Positions 1 to 4,872 of a stretch of 5,129 nt of DNA are shown here, in pieces. The position numbers were made by a program, and so were the translations under genes. The stretch comes from Actinomycetota bacterium (GTDB lineage: Bacteria; Actinomycetota; Acidimicrobiia; Acidimicrobiales; Ilumatobacteraceae): positions 1-5,129 of the forward strand of contig WLEG01000159.1 of NCBI GenBank assembly GCA_009704425.1. Direction: 5' to 3'. Position 1 is the stretch's first letter. Each line of letters opens with the position of its first letter. The notes under the pieces were generated by a model. It worked only from the letters and a program-made list of their open reading frames with translations. It did not search any database and had not been told where the DNA came from.

Positions 1-1189
1 CCAGGAAGTGCATCTTGCCCCAGTGCGGTCGACCGTCGTAGTCCGCCATGATCGCGGCCACGTCGCGGAAGTACGGCTCGAACGGCGTGCCCTTGTACAT
101 GTGCACGGCGATGTACGCCGAGGGGCGACCCGACGCGGTGCTCAGCGGCACGTCGTCGGGGGCGGAGAAGCGCACCTCCACGGGGAAGCTCACCATGTGT
201 CCGCGTTCGTCCACCATTCGGCGCACCCGCTGCAATGCCTCACCACAGGCCTCGCGGGGGATGGCGTACTCCATCTCCACGAATCGCACCAGACGTTGGC
301 TGGCGAAGATGCGGTAACTCTCGTCCACGATGGTGCTCTGACCGGTGGAGGGCAGAGCGGTGGCCAAGCGGGGGATCAGGTTGGGTCGGGCCCGACCCAA
401 TCGGCAGACCGCGCCGAAGGCGTAGTTCTCCATGAAGGTCTTGGCGTACCAATGCTTGAAGGGGCTCGGAATCGACACCGGCTCGTCGGTGCGGTTGTTG
501 CGTTTGGTCAGCGCCCACTTGGTGTGGGGAATCCAGAAGAACTCGAAGTGGTCGTTGCCGTCCACGTGCTCGTCCAACTGCTCCACCAGATCGTCCAAGC
601 GTTGCGCTCCCTCCACCGCGCGCAAGCGGAACGCGGGCACCACGCGCAGGGTCACTCGGCTCACGATGCCGAGCGCTCCCACTCCCACGCGGGCCGCATG
701 GAACAACGACGGATGATGTTCGGGGCTCAGATCCAGAACGCTTCCGTCACCGGCCACCACGCGCATGGCCACCACCTGGGCGGCGATACCGGTGAGGGCG
801 CGCCCGGTGCCGTGAGTGCTGGTGGCGATGGCGCCACTGATGGTCTGATACGCGATGTCGCCCAGGTTGGGCAACGCCAGTCCCAGACCGTTCAGCAACA
901 GGTTCAGGTCGGCGATGGTGATGCCGGCCTCCACGGTCACGGTGGAGGCGGTGCGGTCGACGGCGATCAACCGACTCAGTCGACTCATGTCGATCATGGC
1001 CCCCGTGGTGACCGAGGTGGCGGTGAAACTGTGACCGCTTCCGAGCGCCTTCACCGTGGTGCGATCGTTGGCGGCGCGCGACACGATCGTCGACAGTTCA
1101 TCTTCGTTCGCGGGACGGTGAACGGCCGACGGCCGAGCGGTCTGGTTGCCCGCCCAGTTGGTCCACACCCCGCGGCGAATGTTCGACAT
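1..1189 (-). CDS. FAD-dependent aldonolactone oxidase/dehydrogenase (L-gulono-/D-arabinono-1,4-lactone oxidase family), C-terminus outside window
   Basis: Vanillyl-alcohol-oxidase-type flavoenzyme predicted to oxidise a sugar-acid 1,4-lactone or a related polyol. 396 residues are visible, so only about 30-40 C-terminal residues of a roughly 430-residue family protein are missing. The N-terminal FAD-binding domain (about 15-180) has GSGHSFT at 50-56, where H53 is the expected covalent-flavin histidine, then STHGTG at 124-129 and GALGIVSRVTL near 175. The C-terminal ALO domain carries EMEYAIP, E338-V-R340 (the catalytic Glu/Arg pair of the family) and RPHWGK ending at K392. From memory it resembles the mycobacterial gulonolactone dehydrogenase Rv1771 along its length. 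The start is ATG at 1189, 5 bases after the SDR stop, with no clear Shine-Dalgarno, so translation may be coupled to the SDR gene. The acceptor (O2 or cytochrome) and the exact lactone cannot be told. Confidence 0.92.
   Translation of the reverse strand, partial: MSNIRRGVWTNWAGNQTARPSAVHRPANEDELSTIVSRAANDRTTVKALGSGHSFTATSVTTGAMIDMSRLSRLIAVDRTASTVTVEAGITIADLNLLLNGLGLALPNLGDIAYQTISGAIATSTHGTGRALTGIAAQVVAMRVVAGDGSVLDLSPEHHPSLFHAARVGVGALGIVSRVTLRVVPAFRLRAVEGAQRLDDLVEQLDEHVDGNDHFEFFWIPHTKWALTKRNNRTDEPVSIPSPFKHWYAKTFMENYAFGAVCRLGRARPNLIPRLATALPSTGQSTIVDESYRIFASQRLVRFVEMEYAIPREACGEALQRVRRMVDERGHMVSFPVEVRFSAPDDVPLSTASGRPSAYIAVHMYKGTPFEPYFRDVAAIMADYDGRPHWGKMHFL
381..400. repeat. Perfect 20-bp palindrome inside the lactone oxidase gene
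   Basis: The half TTGGGTCGGG at 381-390 is followed directly by its exact reverse complement at 391-400, with no spacer; symmetry stops at bases 380/401. On the minus strand it encodes part of the segment CRLGRARPN. Its role is unknown: it could be a protein-binding site, a cruciform, or chance in GC-rich coding DNA. Confidence 0.9.
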
Positions 1190-1194
1190 GTGCG

Positions 1195-2043
1195 TCAGTG
1201 GGCGCGGGGCCAGGTGCCCAAGGGGCGACCGTCGAGGGCGTGCGGAGTCACGCCGAGTTCCTGGATGAGGCTTTGGCTGTAGGCGACGCGACCGGTGAGG
1301 GTCTTGGGCTCGGCCGCGCACAGCTCGAGCGCCGCCTGGGCGATGATCTCTTCGGGCTCGAGGCGGTACTTCTCGACGAGGTCGTGCACGCCCGCTCCCG
1401 GCGTGGGCACGTTGTCCCACGGAGCCAAGGTGTTCACCGCGATGTTGTCATCGAACAGCTCGGCGGCCATGCCCAACGACAGTCGCTCCAGAGCGGCCTT
1501 GCACAGTCCGTACACCGACGAGTTGCCGGTCTTGTAGAAGTCCTCGAATGGCGGCCCCATGGGCTTCACGGCCGCGCGCGACGAGATGTTCAGGATCCAC
1601 CCCGCACCCCGCGAACGCATGTCGGGGATCACCTGTTGGGCCAGATCGATGGTGCTCCACACCTGGGTCTCGATCATCAGTTTGAAGCGCTTCTCGGGGA
1701 ACGAGTCGATGGGCAGGAAGAAGGTGACGGCGGCGTTGTTCACCAGGATGTCGATCGACCCCAGCGCCGAGCGCACCTCGTCCACCAGTCCCTTGCGGTC
1801 GTCGGCGTTCGACAGGTCGCCCTTGAACGCCGCGGCCTTGCCGCCGGCCTTCTCGATCATCTCCACGGTCTCGCGCAACGTGCCGGGATATCGCGGGTCC
1901 GGTTCCATGGTGCGCGCCGTGCAGGCCACGGTGGCGCCTTCGGCCGCCAGCCGACGAGCGATGGCGGTGCCGATTCCGCGACTGGCGCCGGTCACCAGCG
2001 CCACCTTGCCGTCCAATCGTTTTCCGTCGATTCGCTCTTGCAT
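1195..2043 (-). CDS. Short-chain dehydrogenase/reductase (classical-type SDR) with altered active-site loop
   Basis: NAD(P)(H)-dependent Rossmann oxidoreductase acting on an alcohol/carbonyl, 282 residues from ATG 2043. Seen: cofactor motif TGASRGIG at 18-25, GDL near 75-77 (adenine-binding Asp), NNAA at 102-105, NISS at 152-155, catalytic Y178-G-L-C-K182. R22 in the glycine motif and the Arg in ACTART after strand 2 favour NADP(H). Odd points: about ten extra residues between the catalytic Ser and Tyr (rich in Pro and aromatic residues), Q127 where the tetrad Asn normally lies, and LAPWDN where most SDRs have a P-G motif. Start: GTG at 2064 has no ribosome site, while GGAGA at 2048-2052 lies 5 bases before ATG 2043 and 2 bases before ATG 2046, so I chose 2043 (2046 or 2064 remain possible). 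It is the first gene of a likely operon with the lactone oxidase. Substrate unknown. Confidence 0.94.
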   Translation of the reverse strand: MQERIDGKRLDGKVALVTGASRGIGTAIARRLAAEGATVACTARTMEPDPRYPGTLRETVEMIEKAGGKAAAFKGDLSNADDRKGLVDEVRSALGSIDILVNNAAVTFFLPIDSFPEKRFKLMIETQVWSTIDLAQQVIPDMRSRGAGWILNISSRAAVKPMGPPFEDFYKTGNSSVYGLCKAALERLSLGMAAELFDDNIAVNTLAPWDNVPTPGAGVHDLVEKYRLEPEEIIAQAALELCAAEPKTLTGRVAYSQSLIQELGVTPHALDGRPLGTWPRAH

Positions 2044-2047
2044 CATG

Positions 2048-2052
2048 TCTCC
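2048..2052 (-). promoter_or_regulatory. Ribosome binding site deciding the SDR start
   Basis: GGAGA on the minus strand sits 5 bases upstream of ATG 2043 (2 bases from ATG 2046). It lies downstream of the alternative GTG at 2064, which has no purine-rich site of its own. This favours the shorter protein. Confidence 0.6.
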
Positions 2053-2105
2053 GAGTTCAGCCACTGGTCGTCGTCAATCTTGGCAGGTGAACGGGGTCGG
2101 TGGGG

Positions 2106-2111
2106 TACTGT
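2106..2111 (+). promoter_or_regulatory. Candidate -10 box for a leaderless VOC transcript
   Basis: TACTGT fits the actinobacterial TANNNT -10 consensus and ends 8 bases before the GTG start at 2120. There is no Shine-Dalgarno close to that start; GGTGGGG at 2099-2105 is 14 bases away, too far. The upstream TTGGCA at 2080-2085 is 20 bases from the box, too far for a good -35. Transcription starting at or next to the GTG is inferred. Confidence 0.35.
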
Positions 2112-2119
2112 CGATTCCC

Positions 2120-3049
2120 GTGACCAACGCGCCCGAACCGCCCGCCCGACGTTTCCTGCACATGTGCTACTGCTGCGACGACACCGACGAGGCCGTCGAC
2201 TTCCTGGTGAACGTCCTCGACATGCGCGAGGTCATGCGCAACCCGTTGCACCCCTCGGACGGCTCGTTGCTGGGCATCGAGGGCGAGATCGTCAGCGGGG
2301 CGGCTTTCGTGTACGACAAGCGCGGTCCCCGCACCAGCCCTTCGGTGGAGGTGCAGGAGTGGGTGTCGCCCACGGTCATCGGCACGCCCATGCGCGACGC
2401 CACGCACGTGGGCATGCAGTCACTCGGCGTGGCGGTTCCCGACTTGGCCGACACCCTGAACCGCATGAACGCCGCCGGTTGCACCGTGGTGGCCGAGGGT
2501 CGCACGGATTGGACCGACCGTTGGGTGACCGTGGCCGATCCCACCGGCACGTTGTTCGACATGTTCGAGGACGCGTCCATTCCGGCGGGGGAGTCGCGCA
2601 TGCGTCACCTGCGCATCACCATCACCGACCTCGAGACCTCGCTGCCGTGGTACCGCGGTATCGGCTTCGAGGAGGTGGCACGTCACGAATGGACGACGGG
2701 TGCGCACGTCGGTGTCGACCAGGCCGATGCGTCGGCGTCGATCGTCCGGATGCGTCTGCCCGACGAGCCGTGCGAGGTGGTGCTCACGCAATGGAACAAC
2801 CCGCGTTCGCACGGCCGTCATCCCGAGCACGCGAATCAGGCCGGTCTGTTCCGCACCGCGGTGGGTGTCGACGACACCGTGCGTTCGTACGAGGAGTTCC
2901 TGGCCGCCGGTTGGACCTTCGAACGCGAACCGCGACAGGTCGAGTTGTCCGGCACGAAGGTGCCCGACATGTGGATCTGTTTCCTCAACGACCCCGACGG
3001 GGTTCCCTTCGAGTTCGTTCAGCGTCCGCGTTCCGCGTTCCGCCCCTGA
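2120..3049 (+). CDS. Tandem-domain VOC (glyoxalase/bleomycin-resistance/extradiol dioxygenase superfamily) protein
   Basis: 309 residues with two vicinal-oxygen-chelate modules, about 10-150 and 160-303. Each opens with a strand carrying a possible metal ligand (H14 in FLHMCYCC, H163 in MRHLRITITDLE), followed by a helix with D-x-x-x-x-x-F/W-Y/L, and closes with a D-P-x-G loop plus acidic residue (DPTGTLFDMFE, E150; DPDGVPFEF, E298). The middle strands, EVQEWVSP at 77-84 and TQWNNP at 223-228, look homologous, consistent with internal duplication. Such proteins bind a divalent metal and act as isomerases, epimerases, lyases or ring-cleaving dioxygenases; which applies here is unclear. Start: GTG 2120 keeps H14 and the first strand, whereas ATG 2162 would remove both. 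It is divergent from the SDR and convergent, 7 bases apart, with the SnoaL-like gene. Confidence 0.9.
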   Translation: MTNAPEPPARRFLHMCYCCDDTDEAVDFLVNVLDMREVMRNPLHPSDGSLLGIEGEIVSGAAFVYDKRGPRTSPSVEVQEWVSPTVIGTPMRDATHVGMQSLGVAVPDLADTLNRMNAAGCTVVAEGRTDWTDRWVTVADPTGTLFDMFEDASIPAGESRMRHLRITITDLETSLPWYRGIGFEEVARHEWTTGAHVGVDQADASASIVRMRLPDEPCEVVLTQWNNPRSHGRHPEHANQAGLFRTAVGVDDTVRSYEEFLAAGWTFEREPRQVELSGTKVPDMWICFLNDPDGVPFEFVQRPRSAFRP

Positions 3050-3056
3050 GCCGACG

Positions 3057-3482
3057 TCACACGGTGCGCGGGAACAGCGATTCGGGCACCTGACCGTCGA
3101 GGGTCACCGCGCGCGACGCGAACAGCCAGCGACCCTCCACGCGTCGGTATTCGTCCACGTAGCGCCCCCAATGATCGAGACCCACGTCGGTGAGCACGGC
3201 GAAGTAGGCGCGCCCCGTGGCGTGCTCCTCGTCGATCAGGTCGATCTGGTGGGTGGCCACGAAATGGCGAACGTGCGTCAGGCCGGGCGTGGACTCGGTC
3301 GTGCCGGTGAAGACGGCCATGATCGCCTCGATGCCCCGATGGGGAACGCCCTGGATGGTCATCACGGCGTCGTCCACGAACAGCTCGCGCACCCGGGCGA
3401 AACGGCCGGTGTCCCCGTTGGCGTTGTAGCGGGTCGCCAAGTCGCGAATGGCCTCACGGGCCGTGACCTGCCAGATCTCCAT
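3057..3482 (-). CDS. SnoaL-like / NTF2-fold protein (SnoaL_4 type)
   Basis: A 141-residue single-domain alpha+beta-barrel (cone) protein, the usual length for the family that includes polyketide cyclases, ketosteroid isomerase, scytalone dehydratase and the dehydrochlorinase LinA. The N-terminal helix AIRDLATRYNANGD (11-24), LFVDDAVMTIQG (34-45), THVRHF (69-74) and GRYVDEYRRVEGRWLFASR (106-124) follow the SnoaL_4 pattern. By-eye alignment puts D24 and H73 on the Asp25/His73 catalytic dyad of LinA, so an active acid-base enzyme (isomerase, dehydratase or lyase) is plausible; the substrate is not evident. Start ATG 3482 has a good ribosome site (AAGGAAG, 3488-3494). It is divergent from the amidohydrolase gene and shares its promoter region, suggesting co-regulation. 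Confidence 0.92.
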   Translation of the reverse strand: MEIWQVTAREAIRDLATRYNANGDTGRFARVRELFVDDAVMTIQGVPHRGIEAIMAVFTGTTESTPGLTHVRHFVATHQIDLIDEEHATGRAYFAVLTDVGLDHWGRYVDEYRRVEGRWLFASRAVTLDGQVPESLFPRTV

Positions 3483-3487
3483 GGTTT

Positions 3488-3494
3488 CTTCCTT
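3488..3494 (-). promoter_or_regulatory. Ribosome binding site of the SnoaL-like gene
   Basis: AAGGAAG on the minus strand, with its AGGA core 7 bases upstream of ATG 3482. It supports this start and is the most canonical site in the window. Its 5' edge touches a possible leader hairpin (3494-3527). Confidence 0.7.
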
Positions 3495-3527
3495 CCCGCC
3501 GAGGCCGGCCGACCCGAGGGTGCGGGA
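3494..3527 (-). promoter_or_regulatory. Possible leader hairpin next to the SnoaL ribosome site
   Basis: TCCCGC at 3494-3499 and GCGGGA at 3522-3527 are perfect complements around a 22-base GC-rich loop that contains GGCCGGCC. In the SnoaL-gene mRNA this stem would abut the Shine-Dalgarno. A 6-bp stem in GC-rich DNA may be chance. Confidence 0.25.
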
Positions 3528-3573
3528 CCAAGGTCACGACTGTGGGGTGAAGTCTCCCACTCCGTCCCGTGGG

Positions 3574-3579
3574 ATCATA
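3574..3579 (-). promoter_or_regulatory. -10 box, SnoaL-direction promoter
   Basis: TATGAT on the minus strand matches five of six bases of TATAAT and lies in the only AT-richer patch of the divergent region. The inferred transcript would start near 3567 and have a leader of about 85 bases. No convincing -35 is seen at 16-18 bases. It overlaps the opposite -10 box by two bases. Confidence 0.45.
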
Positions 3580-3583
3580 GAAT
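3578..3583 (+). promoter_or_regulatory. -10 box, amidohydrolase-direction promoter
   Basis: TAGAAT matches five of six bases of TATAAT. The predicted start near 3590 would lie inside the adjacent inverted repeat and leave a leader of about 43 bases before ATG 3633. The expected -35 position holds no good match, which is common for actinobacterial or activator-dependent promoters. Confidence 0.5.
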
Positions 3584-3599
3584 CTGACGAGGCGTCAGA
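3583..3599. promoter_or_regulatory. Operator-like 17-bp inverted repeat (7-3-7)
   Basis: TCTGACG, spacer AGG, CGTCAGA: a perfect dyad starting at the last base of the plus-strand -10 box and covering the likely start site. On the other strand it occupies the spacer between the -10 and the -35 position. Size, symmetry and position fit a site for a dimeric repressor, for example TetR- or GntR-type (inference). No regulator gene lies in the window and I saw no second copy. Confidence 0.6.
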
Positions 3600-3619
3600 A
3601 ACTTTCGACGCCCGAGCGG

Positions 3620-3626
3620 AAAGGTG
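3620..3626 (+). promoter_or_regulatory. Ribosome binding site deciding the amidohydrolase start
   Basis: AAAGGTG lies 6 bases before ATG 3633 and differs from AAAGGAG by one base. The in-frame GTG at 3624 falls inside this site and has no properly spaced site of its own, so ATG 3633 is preferred. Confidence 0.6.
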
Positions 3627-3632
3627 GCCACC

Positions 3633-4856
3633 ATGTCGGCAGGAACGGGAACGATCACAGCGGAGCGCAAGGTGCCGGCGGACGTCACCTACGGGTTGAG
3701 CGATGCCGACCAGCACTACTACGAGGCGCACGACGCCGTCACCCGTCACCTTCCGCGCGAACACCGCCACGCGATCCACTGGATCGAGGTCGACGGTCGC
3801 AAGACCATGTTGGTGAACAACAAGTTGCTCACCCTCATCCCGAACCCCACCTACGACCCGGTGGGTCAGCCCGGTTCGCTCGAGTTGTACTTCCGCGCCC
3901 AGAACCACGACGGACTCGAGATGCGCGACATCATCAAGATGGGTCCCATTCCGCCGGCCGCTCGCGATCGTGACGCCCGTGTGCGCAAGCTCGACGAGCA
4001 GGGTGTCGATCTGGCGTGGGTGTTGCCCAGCCTCGGCCTCGGTCTCGAGGAGATGATGCGTGACAACCCCGACATGCTCTACGCCGCGTTCCACAGTTAC
4101 AACCAGTGGCTCGACGAGGACTGGGGATACAACCGCGACGGCCGCATCCTCACCGGCCCGTTGATGTCGTTGGTCGATCCGGTCAAGGCGCTCGAGGAAC
4201 TGAAGTTGGTCCTGAACAAGGGTGCGCGCTTCGTCACCTTCCGTCCGGCGCCGGTGCACGCGCCCGACGGCTTCCACTCGCTGGCCGACCCCATGTACGA
4301 CGAGTTCTGGCACACCGTGGCCGACGCCGGGATCGTGGTCGCGTTCCACGGCGCCGACTCGGGCTACGGCGTTTACACGCAGATGTGGGGCGAGACGCCC
4401 AAGTACACCGGTCACAAGATGTCGGCCCTCAGCGAAGTGATGGGTGTTCACGTCGAGCGTCCGGTCTACGACCTCATCGCATCGTTGATCTGTCACGGCC
4501 TGTTCGACCGGGTTCCCAACCTGAAGGTGGCCACGGTCGAGCTGGGCGCCGGTTGGGTGGGCGACCTGTGTCGTCGTCTGAAGCGTTCCTACGGCAAGAC
4601 GCCACAGCTGTACAAGCGCGATCCGCTGGACACGTTCCACGACCACGTGTGGGTGGCGCCGTTCTACGAGGACGACGTCTCGAACATCCGCGATCTCATC
4701 GGCGCCGAACGCATGTTGCTCGGTTCGGACTGGCCGCACCCCGAGGGACTGGCCAGCCCCTACGAATGGGCCGCGGACTTCGCGTCCATCACACCCGCCG
4801 AGCGTCGTCTGTGTCTGCGCGACAACATGCGCGAATTGTCGGGCTTCCCGCTCTGA
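3633..4856 (+). CDS. Amidohydrolase-2 family metal-dependent TIM-barrel protein (hydrolase or decarboxylase)
   Basis: 407 residues, a single (beta/alpha)8 barrel of the Amidohydrolase_2 group, which includes ACMSD and gamma-resorcylate decarboxylase as well as hydrolases. Candidate metal ligands: D26-Q-H28 in DADQHYYE on strand 1, H239 in VVAFHGADSG, and D366 in LLGSDWPHPEG near the C-terminus; E303 in TVELGAGW may also line the site. The D-x-H on strand 1 replaces the H-x-H of typical amidohydrolases and recalls the E-x-H of gamma-resorcylate-type decarboxylases, so a non-hydrolytic lyase is as likely as a hydrolase (inference). There is no signal peptide, so it should be cytoplasmic. Residues 40-110 form an excursion rich in charged and Pro residues, probably a substrate-covering insertion. 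The gene is divergent from the SnoaL-like gene with a shared operator and convergent with a thioesterase-like gene. Substrate unknown. Confidence 0.93.
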   Translation: MSAGTGTITAERKVPADVTYGLSDADQHYYEAHDAVTRHLPREHRHAIHWIEVDGRKTMLVNNKLLTLIPNPTYDPVGQPGSLELYFRAQNHDGLEMRDIIKMGPIPPAARDRDARVRKLDEQGVDLAWVLPSLGLGLEEMMRDNPDMLYAAFHSYNQWLDEDWGYNRDGRILTGPLMSLVDPVKALEELKLVLNKGARFVTFRPAPVHAPDGFHSLADPMYDEFWHTVADAGIVVAFHGADSGYGVYTQMWGETPKYTGHKMSALSEVMGVHVERPVYDLIASLICHGLFDRVPNLKVATVELGAGWVGDLCRRLKRSYGKTPQLYKRDPLDTFHDHVWVAPFYEDDVSNIRDLIGAERMLLGSDWPHPEGLASPYEWAADFASITPAERRLCLRDNMRELSGFPL

Positions 4857-4872
4857 GGTGATTCCTCAGCGC
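4850..4872. terminator. Possible bidirectional terminator hairpin over both stop codons
   Basis: CTGAGG (4853-4858), loop TGATT, CCTCAG (4864-4869), extended by two more pairs after one mismatch. The left arm contains the amidohydrolase TGA and the right arm the TGA of the opposing gene. There is no T-tract on either side, so this would be a hairpin-only terminator of the kind proposed in actinobacteria. Confidence 0.4.

Noticed and set aside
8..1282. 424-codon open frame on the plus strand opposite the lactone oxidase
   Set aside because: Low-complexity His/Gly/Val/Arg-rich product with no domain; the minus strand encodes an oxidase with all expected motifs. Long antisense frames are normal in GC-rich genes.
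2065..2119. SDR promoter in the divergent SDR/VOC gap
   Set aside because: TTGACG-like bases occur on the minus strand at about 2071-2076, but no -10 box lies at a usable distance, so I could not place a promoter.
2651..2660. 10-base palindrome TACCGCGGTA in the VOC gene
   Set aside because: Short palindromes of this length are expected several times in a window of this size.
3030..3075. Possible terminator hairpin between the VOC and SnoaL genes (GTTCCGCG with CGCGGGAAC)
   Set aside because: Stem has a bulge, a loop of about 29 bases, lies mostly in coding sequence and has no T-tract.
1198..3093. 631-codon plus-strand open frame spanning the SDR and VOC genes
   Set aside because: Arg/His/Gly-rich product without domains, crossing two well-supported genes in other frames.
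2700..3587. 295-codon plus-strand frame across the VOC 3' end and the SnoaL gene
   Set aside because: Conflicts with two motif-bearing genes and ends beyond the SnoaL promoter; no recognisable domain.
3534..4739. 401-codon minus-strand open frame opposite the amidohydrolase
   Set aside because: Antisense shadow: composition is Val/Arg/His/Gln-rich and it covers the promoter region and a clear TIM-barrel gene.
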